This document shows positions 1 to 9,154 of a stretch of DNA of 64,000 bases, one piece after another; position 1 is the stretch's first letter, and each line of letters opens with the position of its first letter. Where the stretch lies: the NCBI RefSeq assembly GCF_002843315.1, contig NZ_MVDD01000018.1, positions 20,035 through 84,034 on the forward strand. Direction: 5' to 3'. The stretch is from Labilibaculum filiforme (GTDB lineage Bacteria; Bacteroidota; Bacteroidia; Bacteroidales; Marinifilaceae). A program made the position numbers and the translations under genes. Under the pieces are notes generated by a model. It was given only the letters and a program-made list of their open reading frames with translations. It was not told where the DNA came from and searched no databases.

Positions 1-43
1 CAATCTGACTCCGAAGAAAAGGTTTCAGAATAAGATATAGCAC

Positions 44-73
44 AAAAAACGCCGGTTAAACAACCGGCGTTTC
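44..73 (-). terminator. Intrinsic terminator after the response regulator
   Basis: A 9-bp GC-rich stem (ACGCCGGTT at 49-57, AACCGGCGT at 62-70) closes a 4-nt loop. On the minus strand it is followed by a run of Ts (the As at 44-49). It lies 20 bp past the stop codon of the minus-strand response regulator. The plus strand also has a short T-rich tail, so it may work in both directions. Confidence 0.85.
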
Positions 74-90
74 TTATATATAATCATTTA

Positions 91-777
91 TTACATGATT
101 AATTTATATCCTCGACCATGAACATTGATTATTTCAATGCCTGGCTCAGGCTTTAAATGCTTTCTAAGCTTCGTAATATACACATCCATACTTCTGGCAT
201 TAAAATAATTATCGTCGGACCAGATCGTTCTAAGCGCCAAATTACGCTCCAACACTTTATTCACATTATTACAAAGAAGTTTTAGCAACTCCGATTCTTT
301 AGTGGTAAGCTTAATGGTAGTATCGCCATCCTGAAGAAATTGTTTTTTAGAATCGAACAAAAAGCGTCCTAATTTAAATTCTTCCAGTGTACTTTCGCTT
401 TTCACTCCAGAAGTTCTTCTTAAAACCGCTTCGATACGAACCAATAACTCCTCCATACTAAATGGTTTTGTCATATAATCATCGGCACCCAACTTAAATC
501 CTTCCAGCACATCCTCTTTCATCGATTTCGCTGTTAAAAAGATAATTGGTATTTCACTGTTTATTAAACGAATATCCTTGGCTAAAGTAAAACCATCCCT
601 ATGAGGCATCATGATATCAAAAATACATAGATCATATGGATTCTTTAAAAATTCATCGTATGCTTTATCGCCATCTTCACAAAGCGTGGTATTATATCCT
701 TTTGCCACTAAATACTCTTTTAGCAGAAGTCCTAAATTAGCATCATCCTCTGCTAACAAAATTTTAACTTGTTCCAT
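91..777 (-). CDS. OmpR-family response regulator (RprY-like)
   Basis: DNA-binding response regulator of 228 residues. The receiver domain spans about residues 4-118 and has the acidic pair D11/D12, phospho-acceptor D54, T82 and K104 (in TKPF). A winged-helix output domain of OmpR/PhoB type fills residues 130-228. It is transcribed after the histidine kinase gene with a 6-bp gap, so the two form a cognate pair. Length and domain order are normal for the family. The closest well-known relative by architecture is RprY of Bacteroides, but the regulated genes cannot be read from this window. The ATG start fits the receiver domain. Confidence 0.93.
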   Translation of the reverse strand: MEQVKILLAEDDANLGLLLKEYLVAKGYNTTLCEDGDKAYDEFLKNPYDLCIFDIMMPHRDGFTLAKDIRLINSEIPIIFLTAKSMKEDVLEGFKLGADDYMTKPFSMEELLVRIEAVLRRTSGVKSESTLEEFKLGRFLFDSKKQFLQDGDTTIKLTTKESELLKLLCNNVNKVLERNLALRTIWSDDNYFNARSMDVYITKLRKHLKPEPGIEIINVHGRGYKLIM

Positions 778-783
778 ATGTAT

Positions 784-2277
784 CTATTTTTTTAAGGGAA
801 GATATATTTCAAATTTGGATCCTTTATCCAGTACACTTTCGACATTAACTTGTCCGTTGTGGGCATCTACTATTTTTTTAACGTATGACAATCCCAAACC
901 AAAGCCTTTCACGTCGTGAACATTACCCGTATGTACTCGAAAGAAACGTTCAAAAATCATTTTCTGATCTTCTTTTGAAATTCCAATTCCATTATCGGTA
1001 ATTGTAATCACAATTCCCTTATTTTTATTTCTTGTACTAATACTTAATTCGGGAGCATCCTTGCAATACTTAATAGCATTATCGAGTAAATTTGCGATTA
1101 CATTACTTAAATGAACTTCATCCGCCATAACAAGATCATGCTCTGCATCAATATTCTGATACATGTTCCCTTTTCGATCTTCGACCCTTATTGTAAAGTT
1201 AGGTAATAAATTCTGAATTATTTTATGAACGCTTACTGCTTTCAACTTTAACTTCATTCTAACCTCGTTAAAAACAGCCATTTGCAATACCTTTTCGACC
1301 TGATAGGTTAGCCTTCTACTCTCGTCATTAATAATTTTAGCAATATGATCTCTTGTTGATGCAGTGGTTGTAACCGTATTATCTTTCAACATTTGCGATG
1401 CTAAAGAGATAGTTGCAATTGGAGTTTTAAACTCGTGAGTCATATTATTAATAAAATCGTTCTTAATATTCGATAATCTTTTCTGACGAAATATAATGAA
1501 AATGGTGAATGCACTAGAAAGAATCAGCACAAGCGTTAATATAAACGAAGGAACTAACAAAGAATACGACTGCAGCATATACTTTTGTTGTCCAGGGAAA
1601 TAAATGTATAAGAAATTTAAATTGGAAAAAAAGTCGTTGGGAAATAATTGTTTACTGTACTTTTCGAAAGAAGGATTTCGAAAATAATTTTTAGATCTTT
1701 TTTCAAACTTATTATTTGATTTTACCGCATACTCGAAATTCAGTTTAATTCCATTCTCCCGAAGTTTTTCTTGAATAAGTTGTGGTAACTTATCCATTTT
1801 TATTCTCTCGCCCAAAGGCAACTGAGAATTGCCAAACTGCCCAGCAATTAGTGCAAACCGGGAATTTCCTGACTCTAAAGATTTGGTAAACTGCGACTGC
1901 ATTTTAGACAAACCAGATATTCCTTCCGGATTTAAATATCCCTCGCCAATGCTATATTCTTTGTTTTCTGAATAAAAACTTAATCTGGCTTTTTCATGCG
2001 TAAAATCCATAGGTATAATAATATTAAACCCTGAACTTTTAGAGCTAATAGCTCTCCCATTACTAAAACTAGAAATATTGCCTTCCAATATAATCATCTC
2101 CTTCTCGGCTCTTTCCAGCTCAGAAACCACTTGATCCAACGCCTTACTAACGGTAAGGGCTAACTGCTCTTCTTTGATTTTTGAAGCAGTCTGAAAAAAG
2201 TTTATCTGAACCAATATTAGTCCAGATAAAGAAATACAGAGTACAATTGTTACAAGCCAAATATATTTTTGATTCAT
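784..2277 (-). CDS. Sensor histidine kinase (RprX-like)
   Basis: Membrane sensor kinase of 497 residues. The first transmembrane segment is at about residues 7-29 and the second at about 240-265, enclosing a roughly 210-residue extracytoplasmic sensor region with no recognised domain. The HisKA domain carries the phospho-accepting His281 in the sequence MTHEFKTPI. The HATPase domain follows, with N-box (NLLDNAIKYC), G1 (DNGIGI) and G2 (GFGLGLSYV) motifs. It is transcribed directly upstream of the response regulator. The signal sensed is unknown. The regulator lies between this gene and a strong terminator, so the pair looks like a two-gene operon. Confidence 0.93.
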   Translation of the reverse strand: MNQKYIWLVTIVLCISLSGLILVQINFFQTASKIKEEQLALTVSKALDQVVSELERAEKEMIILEGNISSFSNGRAISSKSSGFNIIIPMDFTHEKARLSFYSENKEYSIGEGYLNPEGISGLSKMQSQFTKSLESGNSRFALIAGQFGNSQLPLGERIKMDKLPQLIQEKLRENGIKLNFEYAVKSNNKFEKRSKNYFRNPSFEKYSKQLFPNDFFSNLNFLYIYFPGQQKYMLQSYSLLVPSFILTLVLILSSAFTIFIIFRQKRLSNIKNDFINNMTHEFKTPIATISLASQMLKDNTVTTTASTRDHIAKIINDESRRLTYQVEKVLQMAVFNEVRMKLKLKAVSVHKIIQNLLPNFTIRVEDRKGNMYQNIDAEHDLVMADEVHLSNVIANLLDNAIKYCKDAPELSISTRNKNKGIVITITDNGIGISKEDQKMIFERFFRVHTGNVHDVKGFGLGLSYVKKIVDAHNGQVNVESVLDKGSKFEIYLPLKK

Positions 2278-2458
2278 AGATACAAATATAAAAAAAACCA
2301 GCTGTAGCTATTCCAGCTTAACAATCTTTAACACAAGTTTAAATGCGTGCTAATATTATATTATCCGTTCGTAAAAATAAGAGGTGCTTTTATAGATTTG
2401 GATTTATTCTATTTTAAACAAAATTGGCCATTTTTTGATAATTTTTCACAAAAACGAC

Positions 2459-2488
2459 TTTGAAGTTAATAATTTGATACTATATTTG
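2459..2488 (+). promoter_or_regulatory. Bacteroidota-type promoter of an orphan transcript
   Basis: TTTG at 2459-2462 is separated by 18 bp from TATATTTG at 2481-2488, a full match to the TTTG / TAnnTTTG consensus used by the Bacteroidota primary sigma factor. No plus-strand gene follows before 5323. A terminator lies about 65 bp downstream, so the promoter appears to serve a short RNA. Confidence 0.7.
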
Positions 2489-2493
2489 CCAAT

Positions 2494-2585
2494 GGAGAGC
2501 GAATCTATAAGAAACAATCTCCTTGATTAAAAATTTTGGTTAATAGTTAGATGAAAGGGCGGTTGTGGTTACCGTCCTTTTTTTT
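2494..2585 (+). ncRNA. Candidate small RNA of about 90 nt
   Basis: The segment starts just after a consensus promoter and ends in an intrinsic terminator: stem 2554-2562 (AAAGGGCGG) with 2572-2580 (CCGTCCTTT), 9-nt loop, then a T run to 2585. A possible 5' hairpin pairs GGAGA near 2494-2498 with TCTCC near 2519-2523. The only ATG reading frame inside runs through the terminator and looks non-coding. It does not show the conserved loop of SRP RNA. Family unknown; the exact 5' end is inferred from promoter position. Confidence 0.55.
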
Positions 2586-2865
2586 GTGCTTTTTTGGGAA
2601 AAACAAAAATAGCACTGACTAAATTATATCCCCATTTAATTCCAAAAGTCTCTTTAATTACGATGGAATCATTTTTTTGATAAGGTAGCCAAGTAAGTTT
2701 TGAACTTTTGTAAAGAAGATATCGCAGAAAAGAAAACTTTTAAAAAATGAGATTTGCTGATTAGATAAAAATACAATCAGCACTCAATAAAAGTCCTTAT
2801 TTTTTTTGAAAAACAAATGGTGAAGAAATCTTAACCAGACTGTTAAAGATCGACAAGTAATAGAA
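2586..2865. other. Intergenic stretch without recognised features
   Basis: AT-rich sequence between the candidate small RNA and the 3' end of rnc. I see no convincing open frame, hairpin or promoter on either strand. It probably includes the unterminated 3' untranslated region of the minus-strand rnc transcript. Confidence 0.4.
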
Positions 2866-3606
2866 TTACGAAGCAAGTTCGGTTTCGCCGATTCTTGTTA
2901 AAGCCTCTTGGGCAGCTTTTTGTTGGGCCTCCTTTTTAGATGTGCCCATACCGGTGCCCATTTTCACTTCTTCCACTTCAACTTCTGAAGTAAACAATGG
3001 CAAGCGTAAGGCATGATCGACACCACCTTCGTGAGTATCAAAATAGACATCCTTTTTATTTTTTTGAGCCCACTCAATTAATTTGCTTTTAAAATTGGTT
3101 TCGACAGTTACCACTTCTTCCAAATCAATATGAGTTCTAAAAATTTTATCCTCGATAAATCGTCTTGTATTATCGTATCCCTGATCCAGGTAAATTGCAC
3201 CAATAAAAGCTTCGAATGCGTCGCCGTAAATATGCTTATTATTATTTAGGTTTACATTGGAAACAACCTGCTTATCGAGCTCAATTTTAACTGCCAGCTT
3301 ATTTAAGGATTCTCTGCTAACAATTTTAGATCTGATTTGAGTCAGAAAGCCTTCGTCTTTATTCGGGAAATACTTGTAAAGAATATCTGCGATTATGGCA
3401 CCAAGAATAGCGTCTCCAAGATATTCGAGACGTTCATTATTTAAACCGAAACCTTTTTTTTGGATCGTTGCAGATTTGTGTATAAAAGCGAGCTCATACA
3501 AATCCGGGTTATTTGGTTTAATCCCCAACAAATCAAAAAACAATCCATAAAACTCCCTTTCAGGATAGAAAAAAAGTTTTATGGATTGAAATATAGACTT
3601 TACCAC
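2866..3606 (-). CDS. rnc: Ribonuclease III
   Basis: Double-strand-specific endoribonuclease for rRNA and mRNA processing, 246 residues. The catalytic domain has the RNase III signature NNERLEYLGDAILGAI near residues 56-71 and the second acidic cluster GDAFEAFIGAIYLDQG near 128-143, which supply the metal-binding acids. A C-terminal double-stranded-RNA-binding domain ends in the typical GTGMGTSKKEAQQKAAQEAL segment. It lies 3 bp downstream of fabF, in the conserved acpP-fabF-rnc order seen widely in Bacteroidota. Full length and intact. Confidence 0.97.
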   Translation of the reverse strand: MVKSIFQSIKLFFYPEREFYGLFFDLLGIKPNNPDLYELAFIHKSATIQKKGFGLNNERLEYLGDAILGAIIADILYKYFPNKDEGFLTQIRSKIVSRESLNKLAVKIELDKQVVSNVNLNNNKHIYGDAFEAFIGAIYLDQGYDNTRRFIEDKIFRTHIDLEEVVTVETNFKSKLIEWAQKNKKDVYFDTHEGGVDHALRLPLFTSEVEVEEVKMGTGMGTSKKEAQQKAAQEALTRIGETELAS

Positions 3607-3609
3607 AAA

Positions 3610-4863
3610 TTATTCAATGAATGATTTGAAAATAACCGAAGCATTATGACCACCAAACCCAAATGTATTACTCAAAGCGGCACGAATTTCGCGCTTCTGA
3701 GCTTTATGAAATGTAAGGTTTAGTCTTTCATCAATATTAGGATCTGCCACAGTAAAGTTAATTGTAGGAGGAACTAATTGATTGTTCAATGCCAAAATAC
3801 AGGCAATTGCTTCAACAGAACCTGCTGCTCCTAACAAGTGACCAGTCATTGATTTTGTAGCACTAATGTTCAATTCGTAGGCATGTTCGCCAAATACAGC
3901 CTGAAGCGCTTTTGTTTCAGGAATATCTCCAACTGGTGTTGAAGTTCCATGAACATTGACATAATCAATATCTTCCGGCTTCAGATTAGCGTCTTCCAGC
4001 GCCATTTTCATAGCGTTAATAGCTCCTCTTCCTTCCGGATGAGTTGCTGTAAGGTGATAGGCATCACCAGACATTCCGCCACCAACAATTTCGGCATAAA
4101 TTTTAGCACCACGTTTTTTAGCATGCTCGTATTCTTCAAGAATTAAGCAGCCACCTCCCTCACCCATAACGAAACCGTCACGAGTATTACAGAAGGGACG
4201 AGATGCAGTTTTATACTCAGCATTGTTTGTGGACATTGCCTGCATAGAGTTGAATCCACCAACGCCTGCTTCATTAATCGATGCTTCAGAACCTCCGGTG
4301 ATAAAGATATTTGCTTTACCCATGCGGATGTAATTCATTGCGTCAATCATTGCATGTGAAGACGATGCACATGCAGAAACAGTACCGTAATTAATTCCTT
4401 GGAATCCATATTTCATAGAAATATGACCGGCGGCAATATCAGAAATCATCTTAGGAATGAAAAAAGGAGAGAAACGAGGAGTTCCATCCCCGTTTGCATA
4501 TCCTGTTACTTCATCTAAGAAAGTCTTAATTCCGCCAATACCAGAACCCCAAATTACTCCAGCCTTAGTTAAATCTTCCGCTTCAAGATCAAGTTTTGAA
4601 TCCTCAACAGCTTGCTTAGCCGCAACCAAGGCATACTGCGCATACAAATCTAGTTTTCTAACTTCCTTGCGATCGAAATGATCATTCGGCTCGAAATTTT
4701 TAACTTCGCAAGCAAACTGTGTCTTGAACTTCGAAGCATCAAAATGGGTAATCATTTCTGATCCACTCACTCCATTCTTCAAATTCTCCCAATATTCGGC
4801 AACAGAATTACCTATTGGGTTAATTGTTCCTAGCCCAGTTACTACTACTCTTCTAAATTCCAT
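3610..4863 (-). CDS. fabF: Beta-ketoacyl-ACP synthase II
   Basis: Condensing enzyme of fatty-acid elongation, 417 residues. Thiolase fold with nucleophile Cys165 in VSACASSSHA, the first histidine in VHGTSTPVGD, the catalytic lysine and second histidine in KSMTGHLLGAAG, and the glycine-rich GFGGHN near the C-terminus. This is the complete Cys-His-His set of KAS II. It sits directly after acpP, its acyl-carrier substrate protein, with a 21-bp gap, and before rnc. Length is typical. Nothing unusual. Confidence 0.97.
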   Translation of the reverse strand: MEFRRVVVTGLGTINPIGNSVAEYWENLKNGVSGSEMITHFDASKFKTQFACEVKNFEPNDHFDRKEVRKLDLYAQYALVAAKQAVEDSKLDLEAEDLTKAGVIWGSGIGGIKTFLDEVTGYANGDGTPRFSPFFIPKMISDIAAGHISMKYGFQGINYGTVSACASSSHAMIDAMNYIRMGKANIFITGGSEASINEAGVGGFNSMQAMSTNNAEYKTASRPFCNTRDGFVMGEGGGCLILEEYEHAKKRGAKIYAEIVGGGMSGDAYHLTATHPEGRGAINAMKMALEDANLKPEDIDYVNVHGTSTPVGDIPETKALQAVFGEHAYELNISATKSMTGHLLGAAGSVEAIACILALNNQLVPPTINFTVADPNIDERLNLTFHKAQKREIRAALSNTFGFGGHNASVIFKSFIE

Positions 4864-4884
4864 AAGAAAGGTTCTGGTTAATAA

Positions 4885-5121
4885 TTACTTAGCGTTTTCT
4901 CCGATGTAAGAAATAGCGTCACCTACAGTACCAATGTTTTCTGCTTGATCGTCTGGAATAGCGATATTAAATTCTTTTTCGAATTCCATGATAAGCTCAA
5001 CTGTATCCAATGAATCAGCTCCAAGATCGTTAGTGAAACTAGCCTCAAGTGTTACCTCAGTTTCGTCCACACCCAACTTATCAACTATGATAGCTTTTAC
5101 TCTAGATGCAATATCAGACAT
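4885..5121 (-). CDS. acpP: Acyl carrier protein
   Basis: Small acidic carrier protein of 78 residues. The 4'-phosphopantetheine attachment serine is Ser37 in the DSL motif ([10 protein letters not shown]). It heads the acpP-fabF-rnc operon, read leftwards from a consensus promoter at 5175-5206. Length and composition are typical of housekeeping ACP. Confidence 0.97.
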   Translation of the reverse strand: MSDIASRVKAIIVDKLGVDETEVTLEASFTNDLGADSLDTVELIMEFEKEFNIAIPDDQAENIGTVGDAISYIGENAK

Positions 5122-5174
5122 AACTTTAAAATTTTAAGTGATTAAATATTTAAACTAATTAATTTTCAACTGTG

Positions 5175-5206
5175 CAAAGAAATAAATTTACTCTAAAAAA
5201 TTCAAA
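5175..5206 (-). promoter_or_regulatory. Promoter of acpP-fabF-rnc
   Basis: On the minus strand TTTG (plus-strand 5203-5206) is followed after 20 bp by TTTCTTTG (plus-strand 5175-5182), one mismatch from TAnnTTTG. It lies about 55 bp upstream of the acpP start and points leftwards. Confidence 0.6.
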
Positions 5207-5261
5207 TTTATTTCACAAAGTTGCGGTCAAAGGTAATTCTTTTTCCTTTTCTGCGAAATTA

Positions 5262-5293
5262 TTTCACTGCGAAATGCCTTTTGCATATATTTG
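5262..5293 (+). promoter_or_regulatory. Promoter of purN
   Basis: TTTC at 5262-5265, a 20-bp spacer and TATATTTG at 5286-5293 (full TAnnTTTG match) lie 30 bp upstream of the purN ATG. With the acpP promoter this makes a compact divergent promoter region. Confidence 0.65.
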
Positions 5294-5322
5294 TGTGTCT
5301 TTGTTAAATTTGAAAACACTAC

Positions 5323-5883
5323 ATGAAACGACTAGCCATATTTGCTTCTGGATCAGGGAGTAATGCTGAAAATATCGCAAGGTATTTCAGCAAAAAGCCC
5401 GAATTCGAAATTTCGGCAATTCTTTCCAACAACGCCAATGCCTATGTACTTTCCAGAGCCAGTAACTTAAATATTCCAACTTTAGTTTTTTCCCGATCAG
5501 AATTTAACGAAACCGATAAAATTCTTGATTTTTTAACTGAAAAAAAGGTCGATTTTATTGTTTTGGCAGGATTTCTTTTACTGCTTCCGATCAATTTACT
5601 GCGTAAATATCCTAATTCTATCGTAAATATACATCCAGCTCTTTTACCTAAATATGGTGGAAAAGGAATGTATGGCATGAAGGTTCACCAAGCAGTTCTC
5701 GAAAATAAAGAGACTGAAAGCGGTATTACTATTCATATGGTGAATGAGAAATACGACGAAGGAAAAATTGTATTTCAAGCCACATGCAGCGTTTCACCTG
5801 ATGATTCTGCAGAAGATATAGCTGAAAAAATTCATCAGCTAGAACATAAATTCTTCCCGAAAATAATTGAGCAATTACTCTAA
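5323..5883 (+). CDS. purN: Phosphoribosylglycinamide formyltransferase
   Basis: Third step of de novo purine synthesis: transfers a formyl group from 10-formyl-tetrahydrofolate to GAR. 186 residues, the normal length. The N-terminal nucleotide-binding loop reads FASGSGSNAENI, followed by the folate-enzyme core VNIHPALLPKYGGKGMYG with the catalytic Asn-His pair, and ESGITIHMV with a further active-site region. The ATG sits 30 bp after a consensus -7 element. Its last 9 bases overlap the 3' end of the convergent peptidase gene. Confidence 0.95.
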   Translation: MKRLAIFASGSGSNAENIARYFSKKPEFEISAILSNNANAYVLSRASNLNIPTLVFSRSEFNETDKILDFLTEKKVDFIVLAGFLLLLPINLLRKYPNSIVNIHPALLPKYGGKGMYGMKVHQAVLENKETESGITIHMVNEKYDEGKIVFQATCSVSPDDSAEDIAEKIHQLEHKFFPKIIEQLL

Positions 5884-7146
5884 AGTAATTGCTTCCTTCG
5901 GGTTTAGTTCCAGCATCAATTTTTCCATTTCCTGATTGTATCTAGACACGTTTTCCTCTTTCACCGGCGACACAGGAGGCGATTTCATATTTAATGGATT
6001 AATAGGAGTTCCATTTTTATATACTCTAAAATCTAAATGAGGACCAGTTGCCAGTCCGGTTGCTCCAACATATCCTATTGTTTCCCCTTGCTTCACTCTG
6101 GTACCCGTATTCATCTTTGGGGCAAATCGAGAAAGGTGCATATAAGTGGTTGAGTAAACACTGTTGTGCTTAATAGTAAGGTAATTTCCTCCACCATTTG
6201 CCTGATATCCTCTTTTTGTGATCACACCATCGCCAATTGTATGAACAGGAGTGCCTGTTGGAGCTGCATAATCGACACCATGATGAGCACGATATCTTTT
6301 TAATACAGGATGAAATCTATTATTGGAGAATTTAGAACTGATTCTAGAATAACGCAAAGGTGCTTTTAAAAATGCTTTTTGCAAACTTTTCCCTTGTTCA
6401 TCGAAGTAGCCTTCTTTATCTCCTTCGACAAATGCAAAGGCATAATTATTGGTGTTATGATGCACAAAATTTGCAGCAATCACTTTAAGTTGATGAATTG
6501 GCTTATCATCCACATAAGATTCTTCGTAAATTATATTGAATTGATCTCCCTTTCCAATACCAAAGAAATCAATAGTCCAAGCATAAATATCCGATAGTTC
6601 AACAGACAATAATGGATCGGAATTAGATTCCACCATGGCATTCCACAAAGAGGATTCGATACTGCCCTTAATTTGTTTCCTATGTTTAACAATTTCCTTT
6701 TCGCCCTTAAATACATCTAATGTATCGCGCAAGTCGAATACAATATATTCTACAGGAGTATTTTCGTAAATAAAATATTCGGGTGTTTTTAAACTGTCTT
6801 TGGTAAACAGCACAGAGTATTCATGTCCCGATTTGATTCTTCGTACATTAAACACCTTTTTTGCTTTTTTAGCGATATTATCAATTGTACCAAAACTAAC
6901 ATCGTATTGCCTTAATATGGTTGATAAGCTATGATTACGTTCCACCCTGTTGGTTTCCACCGTAAATTCTTCGATTGGAAATCCATATCTTAAATGCACC
7001 TGTTCTATTTCCGTGGTGTCAATAACCACTTCTTCTTGTTCGATTTGTTTTACTGACTCTTCCTTTAAAACCCATTTTAGGGCTATTAAACCTAACAAAA
7101 CTGCACCTGCAATTAATAGAAACTTAATGTTCAAGAATTTTTTCAT
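5875..7146 (-). CDS. M23-family peptidoglycan DD-endopeptidase
   Basis: Membrane-anchored zinc metallopeptidase of 423 residues. A single N-terminal hydrophobic segment (about residues 8-25) anchors it. Residues 60-110 resemble the LysM/OapA-like region often found in MepM-type proteins. The M23 (LytM) domain at about 285-385 has HHGVDYAAPTGTPV with the first zinc His and Asp, TYMHLSRF, and GPHLDFRVY with the remaining histidine ligand. It is therefore expected to be active in cell-wall remodelling at the periplasmic side. Convergent 9-bp overlap with purN. Intact. Confidence 0.9.
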   Translation of the reverse strand: MKKFLNIKFLLIAGAVLLGLIALKWVLKEESVKQIEQEEVVIDTTEIEQVHLRYGFPIEEFTVETNRVERNHSLSTILRQYDVSFGTIDNIAKKAKKVFNVRRIKSGHEYSVLFTKDSLKTPEYFIYENTPVEYIVFDLRDTLDVFKGEKEIVKHRKQIKGSIESSLWNAMVESNSDPLLSVELSDIYAWTIDFFGIGKGDQFNIIYEESYVDDKPIHQLKVIAANFVHHNTNNYAFAFVEGDKEGYFDEQGKSLQKAFLKAPLRYSRISSKFSNNRFHPVLKRYRAHHGVDYAAPTGTPVHTIGDGVITKRGYQANGGGNYLTIKHNSVYSTTYMHLSRFAPKMNTGTRVKQGETIGYVGATGLATGPHLDFRVYKNGTPINPLNMKSPPVSPVKEENVSRYNQEMEKLMLELNPKEAITLE

Positions 7147-7247
7147 CGTGGATATTTATTTTTGAGAGGCCTAAAGATATTACTATTCTCATAGGAGAAC
7201 AATAGGTTTTACCCCATCCGCAACGATTTAAGCTTTTTTAAGAATTG

Positions 7248-8117
7248 CTATTTAATCTTATCAAATCCCTTTCCATAAACCCCCATAACACTTCCTAAAG
7301 ATATAAAAGCATCAGGGTCCACCAATTTAATCATGTTTAAAATGCTTTGCGATTCCCTTCTTTTAGCTAAGAGCATGAGCACTTTCACTTCTTTCCCACT
7401 ATAACCGCCCGTACCACTAAGAACAGTTATTCCCTGATCCAGCGTTTCAACAACCTCTTTTCGGATTTCATCGGGCTTTCGGGTAAAAATAAAAATCTGC
7501 ACCGACTGTTTACTTCCCTCTATAATTAAATCGACACAATAAGCACTTACGCCCATAGTAACAAATCCATAAACAACTTGCTCTATGGAACCCTCCAGAA
7601 AATACGAGGAAGAGATAATAAGCACATCAATGGTAAGTAATAATTGACCTGGAGAATAATTCTTATACTTATTAATCATCATGGCCAAAATATCGGTTCC
7701 TCCGGTACTTCCTCCGCGAGACAGAATCATACCGGCACTTGCACCTGCTAATATTCCCCCAATAATGGCACACATAAATCGGTCGGAAACCAAAGGCTCT
7801 GTTATTAAGGACTGAAACAGCCAAAGAAAAAAGGAAAGAACAATAATTCCGTAAATAGTTTTAACCCCAAAGCCAAAACCTAAAACCCGCAAAGCAAGAA
7901 GAAGAAAAACAGTATTTATGAGAAAAACACTATAACCAACTTTAAAGCCCGTAATATAAAAAATCATGGTAGCAATACCACCAACACCTGAACCAACAAT
8001 TTCAGCTGGAATAATAAAACCTGTCCAACCGAACGAGCCAACCACTAAACCTAGTGTAATAATAAGGTAGGATTGGAAATCAAATTTTGATTTTAGCACT
8101 GCTCTTTTTATCTCCAT
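7248..8117 (-). CDS. YitT-family membrane protein (first of a tandem pair)
   Basis: Predicted inner-membrane protein of 289 residues with five to six N-terminal transmembrane helices containing the repeated glycine-rich motifs (GSGVGGIATMI, SRGGSTGGTDI). A soluble C-terminal DUF2179-type domain follows (about residues 205-289, ending GSVMGVYGKGFDKIK). The family has no firmly established general function. It lies 5 bp downstream of a clear paralogue, so the two are co-transcribed and may form a heteromer (inference). Confidence 0.85.
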   Translation of the reverse strand: MEIKRAVLKSKFDFQSYLIITLGLVVGSFGWTGFIIPAEIVGSGVGGIATMIFYITGFKVGYSVFLINTVFLLLALRVLGFGFGVKTIYGIIVLSFFLWLFQSLITEPLVSDRFMCAIIGGILAGASAGMILSRGGSTGGTDILAMMINKYKNYSPGQLLLTIDVLIISSSYFLEGSIEQVVYGFVTMGVSAYCVDLIIEGSKQSVQIFIFTRKPDEIRKEVVETLDQGITVLSGTGGYSGKEVKVLMLLAKRRESQSILNMIKLVDPDAFISLGSVMGVYGKGFDKIK

Positions 8118-8122
8118 AACAA

Positions 8123-8983
8123 TTACGCTCTTATTTCTTCAAATCCTAAACCATAAACTCCCATAACCGATCCCATTGATATAAAGGCGTTTCCATCAAT
8201 CTCTTTCACTAATTTGAATATGGATGGAGCTTCATGTTTTCGCACTACGACCATCAAGATTTTCTTATTTTCCTTTGAATACCAACCTTTTGCATCCATT
8301 ACCGACACTCCTCTATTCATTGTTCCGGTAATTTCATCGGCAATTTTCTCGAACTCGGTAGAAATAATAAAAAGCTGCGCCGATTGTTTAGAACCGGAAA
8401 TCACCATATCAATGGCATAAGAAGTAATAGACATCACTACATAACCATATACAATGGTTGGAACATCATGAAACACGATATAGGACGAAGCGATGATAAA
8501 AATATCCAGGTATAATATAATACGTCCAGGACTAATATTTCTATACTTATTAATTATCATTGCAATAATATCCGTACCTCCGGAACTACCTCCTTGAGAA
8601 ATTGTAATACCAACTCCCACTCCTGCCAATGCGCCACCTATAATTGCCGCCATAAATTTCTCATTTACCAAAGGCTCTGGAATAAGCTTAGGCAGTACCG
8701 AAAGTAAAATTGAACCTACAATAATTGCATAAACTGTTTTCACCCCAAATTTACTTCCTAGTATTCGTAAAGCTATTAATATTAAAAAGGCATTAATAAT
8801 AAAATAGGAATAACCAACCAGTATGGTTTTTTCACTTGCAAAATAGATTAAGGTACCAATACCACTAACCCCTCCACCAATTATTCCAGATGGAATTAGG
8901 AAGGCTGCCCAACTAAAGGTATAAATTGCCATACCTAAGGTAATTATGAACAAGGACTTTAATTCTGAATAATTTATTTTCAT
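8123..8983 (-). CDS. YitT-family membrane protein (second of a tandem pair)
   Basis: Paralogue of the adjacent gene, with the same layout: about five transmembrane helices, SQGGSSGGTDIIAMIINKYR, then a C-terminal DUF2179-type domain ending GSVMGVYGLGFEEIRA. The open frame extends to a GTG at 9010, but I prefer the ATG at 8983 (286 residues) because it aligns with its neighbour and begins just before the first hydrophobic helix. Function unknown beyond family membership. Confidence 0.82.
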   Translation of the reverse strand: MKINYSELKSLFIITLGMAIYTFSWAAFLIPSGIIGGGVSGIGTLIYFASEKTILVGYSYFIINAFLILIALRILGSKFGVKTVYAIIVGSILLSVLPKLIPEPLVNEKFMAAIIGGALAGVGVGITISQGGSSGGTDIIAMIINKYRNISPGRIILYLDIFIIASSYIVFHDVPTIVYGYVVMSITSYAIDMVISGSKQSAQLFIISTEFEKIADEITGTMNRGVSVMDAKGWYSKENKKILMVVVRKHEAPSIFKLVKEIDGNAFISMGSVMGVYGLGFEEIRA

Positions 8984-9080
8984 GTGTGTAATATTATTTA
9001 AAGTTGCCACATGGAACTCGCTAAATAGTCAACCTTTTCTGGAAGAACATTTTCTGATGGCTCGTTTCATCTCGTATTAA

Positions 9081-9129
9081 AAAAATAGCTTTAAACTTTG
9101 TTGTCAAATAATCAACAAAGCTTAAAGCT
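9081..9129 (-). terminator. Terminator of leuS
   Basis: A 17-bp stem with a single mismatch (9087-9103 with 9113-9129) and a 9-nt loop, followed on the minus strand by a run of Ts (plus-strand As at 9080-9085). It lies 26 bp beyond the leuS stop codon. Confidence 0.85.
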
Positions 9130-9154
9130 TATAACTTATTTGATTAATTAATTT

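Noticed and set aside
2551..2620. ATG frame inside the candidate small RNA terminator
   Set aside because: It reads directly through the terminator stem and T run; the promoter and terminator explain the sequence better.
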